Assembly: GCF_001678945.1 (NCBI RefSeq)
Contig: NZ_CP015124.1
Span: forward strand, 1,733,501 to 1,797,500
Source: Phaeobacter gallaeciensis
GTDB lineage: Bacteria; Pseudomonadota; Alphaproteobacteria; Rhodobacterales; Rhodobacteraceae
Reading direction: 5' to 3'
Length of the DNA: 64,000 nucleotides
The notes under the pieces: model-generated
What the model saw: the letters and a program-made list of their open reading frames with translations, nothing else
Databases searched by the model: none
What the model was told of the DNA's origin: nothing
Translations under genes and position numbers: made by a program
Shown here: positions 18,187 through 26,573 of the stretch, piece after piece
Layout: each line of letters opens with the position of its first letter
How positions within the stretch are numbered: the stretch's first letter is position 1

Positions 18187-18621
18187 CTAGAGGTCGATCT
18201 TGTCCAGATCGTTCAGCAAGTCGAGCAGTGCCTCATAACGCTCCTCACCCATCTTGTTCCGGGTCCGGGCGGCCAGTTCCATGCTGGCACCGATATTGTC
18301 ATCGATGATCTGCTCTCCTGCTGCGGTGATCGTGATCACCTGACGGCGCCGGTCGCTCTCGTCGCGGCTGCGGCTGATCAGCTGTTTTTCCTCAAGCTTT
18401 TGCAGAATGCGGGTCAGGCTAGGCAGCAGCAGGCAGGCCTCTTCCGAAATCTGGGTCGGGTCTGTAGGCCCGCTTTCCTGCACCACGCGCAGCACCCGCC
18501 ACTGCTGTTCAGTGAGGTTCACGTCGCTCAGGAGCGCTCGAATCGGGCCCATGACCCGCTCACGCGCCCGCAACAAGGCAATCGGCAGCGAACGGTCGGT
18601 GGATGGCAGTGCTTTTGTCAT
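18187..18621 (-). CDS. hpaR: Homoprotocatechuate operon repressor HpaR (MarR family)
   Basis: This 144-residue MarR-type winged-helix protein has the DNA-binding region LTRILQKLEEKQLISRSRDESDRR and the length of HpaR/HpcR. It is divergent from hpaF, the usual place of hpaR in homoprotocatechuate clusters. HpaR represses the meta-cleavage genes and is released by 4-hydroxy- or 3,4-dihydroxyphenylacetate-type ligands. The gene converges on glycerate kinase with only 27 bases between stops. Confidence 0.85.
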   Translation of the reverse strand: MTKALPSTDRSLPIALLRARERVMGPIRALLSDVNLTEQQWRVLRVVQESGPTDPTQISEEACLLLPSLTRILQKLEEKQLISRSRDESDRRRQVITITAAGEQIIDDNIGASMELAARTRNKMGEERYEALLDLLNDLDKIDL

Positions 18622-18681
18622 GTGCGTTTATCACCTCAAAATCAGGCAAAACGCAATTGGAATGGACGATATCCCACACAG

Positions 18682-18716
18682 TTGACCACCGGCGCGGATT
18701 TTGTTACACATGTTAA
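18682..18716 (+). promoter_or_regulatory. Candidate hpaF promoter with overlapping HpaR operator
   Basis: TTGACC at 18682-18687 is a good -35 element. Sixteen bases later TTACACATGTTAA at 18704-18716 gives a weak -10 and an imperfect palindrome around ACATGT. This placement, in the 119 bases between hpaR and hpaF, suits a MarR-type repressor site. GGGAGGAG, a strong ribosome site, follows before the hpaF ATG. Confidence 0.4.
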
Positions 18717-18740
18717 TGATCTAGGGAGGAGCACGGATCA

Positions 18741-19133
18741 ATGCCTCATATCACGGTGGACTATTCCCCGAATGTCGCAGGCTATGCGGATATTGCCGGT
18801 CTGTGCAACCGGCTGCGCCTTGCGGCGGCGGACACCGGCGTGCTGCCCCTGGCCGGGATCCGGGTGCGCGCCTTTGCCGCGACCCATTTCTCGATTGCCG
18901 ATGGCGATCCGCAGCACGGGTATGTGGACATTGCAGTCCGCCTGCGCGGCGGCCGCGATCTGGACACCCGCAAACGCGCCACGACGGAGATTTTTGAGGC
19001 CGCGCGGCGTTATCTGGAACCCGCCATGCAGGCCCACTCCCTCGCGCTGTCGTTTGAGATGCGCGACATCGACCCCGATCTTTCCCCCAAATGCGGCACC
19101 ATCCGCGACCATATGAAGAAGGCAGAGCAGTGA
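18741..19133 (+). CDS. hpaF: 5-carboxymethyl-2-hydroxymuconate isomerase
   Basis: This 130-residue protein is the length of HpaF/HpcD. It begins MPH, so removal of Met exposes the N-terminal proline that acts as general base in the tautomerase superfamily. Charged residues around RVRAF and the C-terminal SFEMRDIDP match the family. It isomerises 5-carboxymethyl-2-hydroxymuconate to the 2-oxo form, the third step of homoprotocatechuate meta-cleavage. A strong GGGAGGAG lies upstream. Its stop overlaps the hpaE start by one base. Confidence 0.87.
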   Translation: MPHITVDYSPNVAGYADIAGLCNRLRLAAADTGVLPLAGIRVRAFAATHFSIADGDPQHGYVDIAVRLRGGRDLDTRKRATTEIFEAARRYLEPAMQAHSLALSFEMRDIDPDLSPKCGTIRDHMKKAEQ

Positions 19134-20641
19134 TGAGCGATCTGGCCAGCAATATCGAGAAACTCAGTGGCTATCTGGCGCGTTTCAAGGACACCGGTAT
19201 CCAGAACCGCATCGACGGGCAGGACGTGACCGGATCCGGCGGTGTGTTCCAGTCGACCTCCCCGGTGGACAAGAGCGTGATCTGCGATGTGGCGCGCGGC
19301 TCTGAGGCCGACGTTGACCAAGCCGCTGCCGCTGCCAAGGCGGCTTTCCCCATCTGGCGCGACACGCCCGCCACCGAGCGGCGCAATATCCTCCTGCGCA
19401 TTGCCGATGCAATCGAGGCCCGCGCCGAGGAAATCGCGCTCTGCGAATGCTGGGACACCGGCCAGGCCCTGCGGTTCATGTCCAAGGCCGCCCTGCGCGG
19501 GGCTGAGAACTTTCGCTATTTCGCCGATCAGGTGGTGCAGGCCCGCGATGGCCAGCACCTGAAATCACCGACCCTGATGAATATCACCACCCGCGTGCCG
19601 ATTGGCCCGGTGGGGGTGATCACGCCTTGGAACACGCCCTTCATGCTGTCCACATGGAAGATCGCGCCGGCCTTGGCGGCGGGCTGCACCGTGGTCCACA
19701 AACCGGCCGAGGATTCGCCGCTGACCGCGCGCCTTCTGGTCGAGATCGCCGAGGAGGCAGGCCTGCCGCCGGGTGTCCTTAACACCGTCAACGGCTATGG
19801 CGAGGACGCGGGCAAGCGCCTGACCGAACATCCCGATATTAAGGCCATCGCCTTTGTTGGCGAAAGCCGCACCGGGAGCCTCATCACCAAACAGGGTGCC
19901 GACACGCTGAAGCGGGTGCATCTGGAGCTGGGCGGCAAGAACCCGGTCATCGTCTTTGACGACGCCGATCTGGACCGCGCGCTGGATGCGGTGATCTTCA
20001 TGATCTATTCGATCAACGGCGAACGCTGCACCTCTTCCTCGCGTCTGTTGGTGCAGGACAGCATCCGCGACGAATTCGAGGCCAAGCTGGTGGAGCGCGT
20101 CAATCGCATCAAGGTGGGCCATCCGCTCGACCCCACCACCGAAATCGGTCCGCTGATCAGCAAGGAGCATTTCGACAAGGTGACCTCTTATTTTGACATC
20201 GCTCGCGCAGATGGCGCAACCGTCGCTGCGGGGGGTGAGACGGTGGGGGATGAGGGTTATTTCGTGCGCCCCACCCTGTTCACCGGCGCCGACAACCAGA
20301 TGCGCATCGCGCGCGAGGAGATCTTTGGCCCGGTGCTGACCTCGATCCCGTTCAGCACCGAGGAAGAGGCGCTGGAGATCGCCAATGACACGCCCTACGG
20401 GCTGACCGGCTATGTCTGGACCAATGACCTGACGCGCGCGCTGCGCTTTACCGACCGGCTCGAAGCTGGGATGATCTGGGTGAACAGCGAAAACGTGCGC
20501 CACCTGCCGACGCCCTTTGGCGGGGTCAAGGCATCCGGCATCGGGCGCGATGGCGGCGACTGGAGTTTCGAGTTCTACATGGAGCAGAAACACATCGGCT
20601 TCGCCACTGGCCAGCACAAGATCGCGCGCCTCGGCGCCTGA
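19133..20641 (+). CDS. hpaE: 5-carboxymethyl-2-hydroxymuconate semialdehyde dehydrogenase
   Basis: This 502-residue NAD-dependent aldehyde dehydrogenase has the catalytic N167 (TPWNTPF), E265 (LELGGKNP) and nucleophile C299 (NGERCTSSSR). Length and motifs match HpaE/HpcC, which oxidises the ring-cleavage product semialdehyde to the dicarboxylate. The start ATG 19133 overlaps the hpaF stop by one base; an upstream in-frame ATG at 19091 lies inside hpaF and is not used. The next gene, hpaD, follows after 42 bases. Confidence 0.9.
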   Translation: MSDLASNIEKLSGYLARFKDTGIQNRIDGQDVTGSGGVFQSTSPVDKSVICDVARGSEADVDQAAAAAKAAFPIWRDTPATERRNILLRIADAIEARAEEIALCECWDTGQALRFMSKAALRGAENFRYFADQVVQARDGQHLKSPTLMNITTRVPIGPVGVITPWNTPFMLSTWKIAPALAAGCTVVHKPAEDSPLTARLLVEIAEEAGLPPGVLNTVNGYGEDAGKRLTEHPDIKAIAFVGESRTGSLITKQGADTLKRVHLELGGKNPVIVFDDADLDRALDAVIFMIYSINGERCTSSSRLLVQDSIRDEFEAKLVERVNRIKVGHPLDPTTEIGPLISKEHFDKVTSYFDIARADGATVAAGGETVGDEGYFVRPTLFTGADNQMRIAREEIFGPVLTSIPFSTEEEALEIANDTPYGLTGYVWTNDLTRALRFTDRLEAGMIWVNSENVRHLPTPFGGVKASGIGRDGGDWSFEFYMEQKHIGFATGQHKIARLGA

Positions 20642-20683
20642 TCGCCCCTTCGGAAACGCGCGCAACCTTTCGGGAGGAGACCC

Positions 20684-21535
20684 ATGGGAGAGATCGTTCT
20701 TGCCGCCAAGATGACCCACGTGCCCACCATGCTCATGTCCGAGCAGGAGGGCCCCATCAAAGGCACCCGCCAGCCCGCCATCGACGGGCACCGTGAGATC
20801 GCCCGCCGGGCCAAGGCGCTTGGCGCTGATACGGTGGTGATCTGCGACACCCATTGGGTGATCAACGCGGGCTTTCACATCAATGCCAACACACGGTTTG
20901 AGGGGCTTTTTACCTCGAACGAGTTCCCGCAGTTCATCCAGGATCTGCCTTACGGCTATGACGGCAACCCCGAGCTGGGTGATGCCATCGCGAAAGAAGC
21001 CTCGGACCGGGGCGCCTATACGCTGGCGCATCATCTGGACAGTCTGGAGCTGGAATACGGAACCCTTGTCCCGATGCGGTTCATGAGCCGCGAGCACGAC
21101 ATGAAAGTCGTCTCGGTCGCGGCCTGGGCCACGGTACATGGCCATGACGAAAGCCGTATTGTAGGTGAGGCGATCCGCGCCGCGGTCGAGGCCTCGGACA
21201 GCAAGGTGCTGCTGGTCGCCTCCGGGTCCTTGTCCCACAAGATCTGGGCCAACAAGGATTACGCCGCCAACAATGGCACCTTCACCATCAGTTCGGAGTT
21301 CAACCGACAGATGGACCTGCATGTGCTGGAGATGTGGAAGAATGGCGATCACGCGACCTTCCTGAAAATGCTCAGCGAATATGCGCAATTCTGCTGCGGC
21401 GAAGGCTCGATGCATGACACGGCGATGCTCTATGGCGCGCTGGGATGGGATGCCTATGATGGCAAATGCGAGGTGGTGACGCCCTATTTCCCCAGCTCCG
21501 GCACTGGCCAGACAAACGTGATTTTCCCGGTTTGA
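20684..21535 (+). CDS. hpaD: 3,4-dihydroxyphenylacetate 2,3-dioxygenase, LigB-type (class III extradiol)
   Basis: This 283-residue enzyme aligns by eye along its whole length with enteric HpaD/HpcB: AAKMTHVPTM at 7-16, ICDTHWVINAGFHIN near 50-64, LEYGTLVPMRF near 123-133, VASGSLSHKIW and EGSMHDTAMLYGALGWD near the end. These contain the histidines and acid that bind the ferrous ion in LigB-type enzymes. It cleaves the ring of homoprotocatechuate next to the hydroxyls. GGGAGGAG precedes the ATG. It is followed 25 bases later by a second, unrelated dioxygenase gene for what looks like the same reaction. Confidence 0.9.
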   Translation: MGEIVLAAKMTHVPTMLMSEQEGPIKGTRQPAIDGHREIARRAKALGADTVVICDTHWVINAGFHINANTRFEGLFTSNEFPQFIQDLPYGYDGNPELGDAIAKEASDRGAYTLAHHLDSLELEYGTLVPMRFMSREHDMKVVSVAAWATVHGHDESRIVGEAIRAAVEASDSKVLLVASGSLSHKIWANKDYAANNGTFTISSEFNRQMDLHVLEMWKNGDHATFLKMLSEYAQFCCGEGSMHDTAMLYGALGWDAYDGKCEVVTPYFPSSGTGQTNVIFPV

Positions 21536-21560
21536 ACGCCGGATCAACAAGGAGGCACAG

Positions 21561-22541
21561 ATGCCCGTTCCCGCCCCCGTTCTATACCCGCCCTTCAACA
21601 TCGTCCGCCTCAGCCATGTGGAATATGCGGTGACGGACCTTGCCGCCAGCCGCGCCTTTTACGTGGACACGCTGGGCCTTCAGGTGACGCATGAGGACGA
21701 CACCCGTATCTATCTGCGCGCGATGGAGGAACGCGGCCACCACTGCATCGTTCTGGTGCAGGCAGACAGCGCATCAGTGGCGGTTCTGGGGTTCAAGCTG
21801 TTTGACGAGCCGGATCTGGACAAGGCTGCGGATTTCTTTGCCGCCAAGGGGCTGCCAGTCGAATGGGTGGAGCGCCCGCATATGGGCCGCACATTGCGCA
21901 CCCGCGATCCCTGGGGCATCCCGCTGGAGTTCTACGTCAAGATGGACCGGCTGGAGCCGATCCACCAGAAATACAGGCTCTATAACGGGGTAAAACCGCT
22001 CCGCATCGACCATTTCAACATGTTCTCGGCCGACGTGGACACCAGCGTTGCCTTCTACAACGAGATCGGTTTCCGCGTCACCGAATACACCGAGGATGAC
22101 GACAGCGGGAAGGTCTGGGCCGCCTGGATGCACCGCAAGGGCGGCGTGCATGACGTGGCCTTTACCAACGGACTGGGACCGCGCCTGCACCACACGGCCT
22201 TTTGGGTGCCGAACCCGCTGGCCATCATCGATCTGTTGGATCTGATGGCGACCACCGGTTACGTGGACAATATCGAGCGCGGCCCCGGACGGCACGGGAT
22301 CTCCAACGCGTTTTTCCTGTATGTGCGCGACCCGGACGGGCACCGGATCGAGATTTACTGCTCGGATTACCAGACTTGCGATCCCGACCTTGAGCCGATC
22401 AAATGGTTGCTCACGGATCCGCAGCGCCAGACCCTTTGGGGGGCGCCAGCGCCGCGCAGCTGGTTCGAGGAAGGGTCAAGTTTTGAAGGGGTAGAGCCAC
22501 AGCCCAGCGCCCTGACCGCGCAGCCGATCATTGCACCGTAG
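21561..22541 (+). CDS. Homoprotocatechuate 2,3-dioxygenase, VOC-type (type I extradiol)
   Basis: This 326-residue protein has two vicinal-oxygen-chelate domains, about 15-125 and 147-270. It resembles the Brevibacterium and Arthrobacter homoprotocatechuate 2,3-dioxygenases. Predicted metal ligands are H151 (RIDHFN), H211 (RLHHTAF) and E264 (HRIEIY); the second-sphere H197 (VHDVAF) and Y254 (FFLYVRDPDGH) are also present. It should perform the same ring cleavage as HpaD by a protein of a different fold. AAGGAGG precedes the ATG. It lacks about 40 C-terminal residues of the Brevibacterium enzyme. Metal preference (Fe or Mn) cannot be told. Confidence 0.85.
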   Translation: MPVPAPVLYPPFNIVRLSHVEYAVTDLAASRAFYVDTLGLQVTHEDDTRIYLRAMEERGHHCIVLVQADSASVAVLGFKLFDEPDLDKAADFFAAKGLPVEWVERPHMGRTLRTRDPWGIPLEFYVKMDRLEPIHQKYRLYNGVKPLRIDHFNMFSADVDTSVAFYNEIGFRVTEYTEDDDSGKVWAAWMHRKGGVHDVAFTNGLGPRLHHTAFWVPNPLAIIDLLDLMATTGYVDNIERGPGRHGISNAFFLYVRDPDGHRIEIYCSDYQTCDPDLEPIKWLLTDPQRQTLWGAPAPRSWFEEGSSFEGVEPQPSALTAQPIIAP

Positions 22542-22560
22542 AACAACATCAGGACAGCGA

Positions 22561-22627
22561 CTGACCTTGGGGAGGCGAGAAGCGCCTTCCCAGGGGGAAG
22601 GTCAGGCGCGGTCCGGGCCAAGGCCCG
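22561..22627 (+). promoter_or_regulatory. Double hairpin between VOC dioxygenase and decarboxylase genes
   Basis: CTGACCTT at 22561-22568 pairs with AAGGTCAG at 22598-22605, with a second stem inside (GGGA-GGCG with CGCC-T-TCCC, 22570-22577 with 22583-22591). A second hairpin follows, CGGGCC at 22614-22619 with GGCCCG at 22622-22627. There is no T-tract. It sits in a 104-base gap inside the operon and may set relative expression of the two halves or protect mRNA ends. Confidence 0.55.
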
Positions 22628-22645
22628 TACATTGGAGCTTAACTT

Positions 22646-24070
22646 ATGAAATGGGATGAATTCTCAGACTGGGGCCGCAAGGTCGCCGACTGGGCACAGG
22701 ACTATCACCTGACCGTGGGCGAAAAACCCGTGCGCGCCCGCACCGAGCCGGGCGACGTTCTGAACGCCCTGCCAAGCCGCCCGCCCGAAAGCGGCGAAGG
22801 TATGGAAGAGATATTTGCCGATTTCGAAGAGATCGTGATGCCCGGCATCACCCATTGGCAGCACCCGCGCTTCTTTGCCTATTTCACCTCGAATGCCGCG
22901 GCGCCCTCGGTGCTGGCGGAATTCCTGGTCTCGGCCATCGCACCGCAATGCATGCTGTGGCAGACCTCTCCGGCGGCGACCGAGATGGAAACCCGGATGA
23001 TGGATTGGCTGCGTCAGGCGCTGGACCTGCCCGAGCCGTATCAAGGCGTCATTCAGGACAGCGCCTCTTCGGCCACCCTGGCGGCGGTGCTAACCATGCG
23101 GGAAAAGGCGCTGAATTGGAAAGGCAACGAAGAAGGCCTGTTCAGCCAGAAGCCTCTGCGCGTCTATTGCTCCTCCGAAGTGCATACCTCGATCGACCGC
23201 GCGATTTGGGTCGCGGGCATCGGCCAGCAGAACCTAGTGCGGGTGCCGATCAAGGGTGATTGGCGCGGTATGGATCCCGCAGCGCTGGAGGCGGCGATCA
23301 AGGCCGACATCGCCGCAGGATTGCAGCCGACAGGGGTGATCCTCTGCGTCGGCGGCACCGGCACCGGCGCCACCGATCCCGTCGACAAGGTAATGGATGT
23401 GGCCGAGAAATACGGCCTATATACCCATGTGGATGCGGCCTGGGCGGGATCAGCGATGATCTGCCCCGAATATCGCCACTACTGGCCCGGCATTGATCGC
23501 GCCGACAGCATCGTCTTCAACCCGCACAAATGGCTCGGGGCGCAGTTCGATTGCTCGGCCCATTTCCTGAAGAACCCCGACGATCTGGTGCAGACGCTGG
23601 CGATCAGCCCCGAGTATCTGAAGACCCACGGCAAGGACGGCATCATCAACTATTCCGAATGGTCGGTACCACTGGGCCGCCGCTTCCGGGCGCTGAAGAT
23701 CTGGTTCCTGATCCGCACCTATGGCCTTGAGGGGCTTCGGGAGAGACTTCGCAACCATGTGAACTGGTCGGTGCAACTGCATGACAAGCTCGCCGCGACG
23801 CCGGATTTCGAGATCGTGACCCCGCCCATGTGGTCGCTCTGGACCTTCCGCTATGCACCCAAGGGAGCCAAGGATCTTGATGCGCTGAACCTTTCGCTGG
23901 TCAATGCCATCAATGACGACGGGCGGATCTACCTGACGCAGACCCGCGTCGATGGCGATCTGGTGATCCGCTTCCAGGCGGGTCAGTTCGAAACCACGGA
24001 AAGCGACGTGATGATGGCCCATGATGTCATCACCGAAATCGCCGCCAGCCTGATGAGAGGAGCCGATTGA
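22646..24070 (+). CDS. Aromatic L-amino acid decarboxylase (PLP-dependent group II)
   Basis: This 474-residue PLP enzyme matches DOPA/tyrosine/tryptophan decarboxylases in length and motifs: HPRFFAYF near 73-80, H180 (SEVHTS) stacking on the cofactor, HVDAAWAG at 261-268 with Asp263, and the Schiff-base lysine K295 in NPHKW. A tyrosine (Y324, SPEYLK) stands at the mobile-loop position that marks decarboxylases rather than aldehyde synthases. It should turn an aromatic amino acid into an amine and CO2. Its stop overlaps the hpaG ATG, so it is translationally tied to the meta-cleavage pathway. Substrate (DOPA, tyrosine, phenylalanine or tryptophan) is not determined. Confidence 0.85.
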   Translation: MKWDEFSDWGRKVADWAQDYHLTVGEKPVRARTEPGDVLNALPSRPPESGEGMEEIFADFEEIVMPGITHWQHPRFFAYFTSNAAAPSVLAEFLVSAIAPQCMLWQTSPAATEMETRMMDWLRQALDLPEPYQGVIQDSASSATLAAVLTMREKALNWKGNEEGLFSQKPLRVYCSSEVHTSIDRAIWVAGIGQQNLVRVPIKGDWRGMDPAALEAAIKADIAAGLQPTGVILCVGGTGTGATDPVDKVMDVAEKYGLYTHVDAAWAGSAMICPEYRHYWPGIDRADSIVFNPHKWLGAQFDCSAHFLKNPDDLVQTLAISPEYLKTHGKDGIINYSEWSVPLGRRFRALKIWFLIRTYGLEGLRERLRNHVNWSVQLHDKLAATPDFEIVTPPMWSLWTFRYAPKGAKDLDALNLSLVNAINDDGRIYLTQTRVDGDLVIRFQAGQFETTESDVMMAHDVITEIAASLMRGAD

Positions 24071-24927
24071 TGCGATTTGCCACCTATAGCGCCAATGGCG
24101 AGACTTATTACGGCGCTGTCACGGACGAGGGCATGGCTGCCCTGTCGCCCGGGTTCCCACATTGGCCGACCCTGCGCGATGTGATCGCCGCCGATGGGCT
24201 GCATGATCTGGCAGTGGCTGCCAAAGGTCACCCGGTGACCCACCCGAATGGCACATTCACCTACCAGATCCCCGTGCCCAACCCGGAGAAAATCATCTGC
24301 GTCGGGGTGAACTTCCCTGACCGCAATGCCGAATACAAGGACGGCCAGGAAGCGCCGCCGAACATGTCCCTGTTCATCCGCTTCCCGCGCTCTTTCAGCG
24401 GGCAAGGCCAGCCGCTGATCCGTCCGCCGGAAACACCGCAGCTGGACTATGAAGGCGAGATCGCGATTGTCATCGGCAAGGGTGGGCGCCGCATCAAGGC
24501 CGAGAACGCCTATGACCATATCGCCGCCGTGACCCTTTGCAACGAGGGCACCCTGCGCGACTGGGTGCGCCATGCAAAATTCAACGTGACCCAAGGCAAG
24601 AACTGGGACAACTCCGGCGCCATGGGGCCGTGGCTGGTGCCGTTCACCTCCGCGGCGCAGCTGGATGATGTACGTCTCACAACTCATGTGAATGGAGAGC
24701 TGCGCCAGGACGACCGTACCAGCCGGATGCTGTTCCCGATCCGCCGCCAGATCGAATATATCTCGACCTTCACCACGCTGGTGCCCGGCGATGTGATCGT
24801 GACCGGCACCCCCACCGGCGCGGGCGCGCGGTACGATCCGCCCCGGTTCCTCAAACCCGGTGACGTGATCGAAGTGGAGGCCGAAGGTATCGGCACGCTC
24901 ACCAACACGGTAGAGGACGAAGCATGA
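24070..24927 (+). CDS. hpaG: 5-oxopent-3-ene-1,2,5-tricarboxylate decarboxylase (fumarylacetoacetate hydrolase family)
   Basis: This 285-residue FAH-family protein has the metal-site pattern DYEGEIAIVIGKGG near 130-143, with N-terminal KIICVGVNFPDR and a C-terminal GDVIVTGTPTGAG. It should decarboxylate the tricarboxylate to 2-hydroxyhepta-2,4-dienedioate. Enteric HpaG/HpcE is a fusion of two such domains of about 430 residues (decarboxylase and isomerase); here a single domain is present. The ATG at 24070 overlaps the decarboxylase stop, and its own stop overlaps hpaH by four bases. Confidence 0.8.
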   Translation: MRFATYSANGETYYGAVTDEGMAALSPGFPHWPTLRDVIAADGLHDLAVAAKGHPVTHPNGTFTYQIPVPNPEKIICVGVNFPDRNAEYKDGQEAPPNMSLFIRFPRSFSGQGQPLIRPPETPQLDYEGEIAIVIGKGGRRIKAENAYDHIAAVTLCNEGTLRDWVRHAKFNVTQGKNWDNSGAMGPWLVPFTSAAQLDDVRLTTHVNGELRQDDRTSRMLFPIRRQIEYISTFTTLVPGDVIVTGTPTGAGARYDPPRFLKPGDVIEVEAEGIGTLTNTVEDEA

Positions 24928-25724
24928 CCCCCGACCAGCACGCAGAGGCCGCCGCGCGCCTGCTGACAGCCGAAGAAACCGGCCAGCAATGCGGGCTACT
25001 GTCCCTCGCCTATCCCGGCATGACGCTGGAAGATGCCTACGCCGTGCAAAAGGCGCTGGTAGCGCAAAAGCTGGCGCAGGGGCGCAAGAAGATCGGCTGG
25101 AAGATCGGCCTCACCAGCCGCGCCATGCAGCAGGCGCTGAACATCACCACCCCCGACAGCGGCGTACTGCTGGATGACATGGCCTTTGAGACAGGCAGCA
25201 CCGTGCCCGCCGGACGGTTCATCCAGCCGCGCGTCGAGGCCGAGATCGCCTTTGTAATGAAAGCGCCCCTTGCAGGTGCTGACTGCACGCATGAGGACGT
25301 GATTGCCGCAACGGACTATGTGGCGCCCTCGCTTGAGATCCTCGACACGCGCATCCTGCGCGCCGATCCCGCCACCGGGCAGGCGCGTATCATCACCGAC
25401 ACCATCAGCGACAATGCCGCCAATGCGGGCGTGGTTCTGGGCGAGACGCGTCACGACATCGACGCGCATGATCTGCGCTGGGTCGGTGCCATCGCCACCC
25501 GCAACGGCACGGTCGAGGAAACCGGCCTTGGTGCCGGGGTGCTGAACGATCCCGTCACCTCGGTCCTGTGGCTGGCGCGCCGCATGGCGGAATATGGACA
25601 ACAGATCGAAGCCGGGGATATCGTCCTCTCGGGGTCGTTCATCCGGCCCATCGAATGCCCGCCGGGCAGCGAGATCACCGCCGATTTTGGCCCCTTTGGC
25701 CAAGTCGCCATTTCATTCGCCTGA
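24924..25724 (+). CDS. hpaH: 2-oxo-hept-4-ene-1,7-dioate hydratase
   Basis: This 266-residue protein belongs to the 2-keto-4-pentenoate hydratase family and matches HpaH/HpcG in length. Visible landmarks are KIGWKIGLTSRAMQ near 52-65, QPRVEAEIAFVM near 94-105 with the acidic metal ligands, and the C-terminal GDIVLSGSFIRPI. It hydrates the dienoate intermediate to 4-hydroxy-2-oxoheptanedioate. It overlaps hpaG (ATGA) and is followed after 29 bases by the aldolase gene. Confidence 0.9.
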   Translation: MTPDQHAEAAARLLTAEETGQQCGLLSLAYPGMTLEDAYAVQKALVAQKLAQGRKKIGWKIGLTSRAMQQALNITTPDSGVLLDDMAFETGSTVPAGRFIQPRVEAEIAFVMKAPLAGADCTHEDVIAATDYVAPSLEILDTRILRADPATGQARIITDTISDNAANAGVVLGETRHDIDAHDLRWVGAIATRNGTVEETGLGAGVLNDPVTSVLWLARRMAEYGQQIEAGDIVLSGSFIRPIECPPGSEITADFGPFGQVAISFA

Positions 25725-25753
25725 CCGCCCCAATTTGACCAAAGAGGTTTTCC

Positions 25754-26524
25754 ATGCCCGCACCCAAGAACAGCTTCAAACAGGCCCTCGCCGAGGGCAA
25801 ACGCCAGATCGGTTGCTGGATGAGCTTTGCCGAACCCTCCGTGGCCGAGATCATGGGCACCTGCGGCTTTGACTGGCTGGTGGTGGATGGCGAACACGCG
25901 CCCAACGACATCCGCTCGATCCGGGACCAGCTGATGGCGCTTGAAGCCTCGGACAGCCATCCGGTGGTGCGCGTCCCGATTGGCGAAACTTGGATCATCA
26001 AACAGGTGTTGGATGCGGGCGCCCAAACCGTTCTGGTGCCCATCGTCGAAAGCGCCGAACAGGCCGAGGAATTGGTGCGCGCTTGCAAGTACCCGCCCCA
26101 TGGCACACGCGGTGTCGGCGCTGCAGGGGCGCGGGCCAGCCGGTTCGGATCGGTCAGCGAATACATCCAGACCGCAGATCAGGAGATATGCCTGCTGGTG
26201 CAGGTGGAAAACCGCGCTGGGATCGCCGCGCTGGATGACATCCTACAGGTCGAAGGCATCGACGGTGTCTTTATCGGCCCGGCAGATCTGTCGACCGACA
26301 TGGGCCACCAGGGCAATGCCGCCCACCCCGAAGTGCGCGCGGTGATCGCGGGCGCGCTGGAACATATCCGCGCTGCAGGCAAGGCGCCCGGCATCCTTGG
26401 CGTCACCGAAGAGGCGACACAGGCCTATTTCGACATGGGCGCACAGTTCCTTGCGGTGGGTCTGGATGTGCTGATCCTGGCCCAGAACGCCCGCAAGCTG
26501 GCCGCCGACTGGAAGGCGCGCTAA
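25754..26524 (+). CDS. hpaI: 4-hydroxy-2-oxoheptanedioate aldolase
   Basis: This 256-residue class II pyruvate aldolase has VVDGEHAPND near 43-52 with the catalytic histidine (H48), RVPIGE with the active-site arginine near 73, and the metal-binding VQVENRAG segment. Length and motifs match HpaI/HpcH. It splits 4-hydroxy-2-oxoheptanedioate into pyruvate and succinic semialdehyde, the last step of the pathway. AAAGAGG precedes the ATG. A stable hairpin follows the gene and separates it from the transporter operon. Confidence 0.9.
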   Translation: MPAPKNSFKQALAEGKRQIGCWMSFAEPSVAEIMGTCGFDWLVVDGEHAPNDIRSIRDQLMALEASDSHPVVRVPIGETWIIKQVLDAGAQTVLVPIVESAEQAEELVRACKYPPHGTRGVGAAGARASRFGSVSEYIQTADQEICLLVQVENRAGIAALDDILQVEGIDGVFIGPADLSTDMGHQGNAAHPEVRAVIAGALEHIRAAGKAPGILGVTEEATQAYFDMGAQFLAVGLDVLILAQNARKLAADWKAR

Positions 26525-26573
26525 GCCTCAATTGCCTCCCTATCAGTCCCATTGGCGCAGAGGTTCTTCATTC

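Noticed and set aside
19565-21601. 678-codon open frame on the minus strand
   Set aside because: It lies antisense to hpaE and hpaD, both with full catalytic motifs. It is a by-product of high-GC codon use and has no family features.
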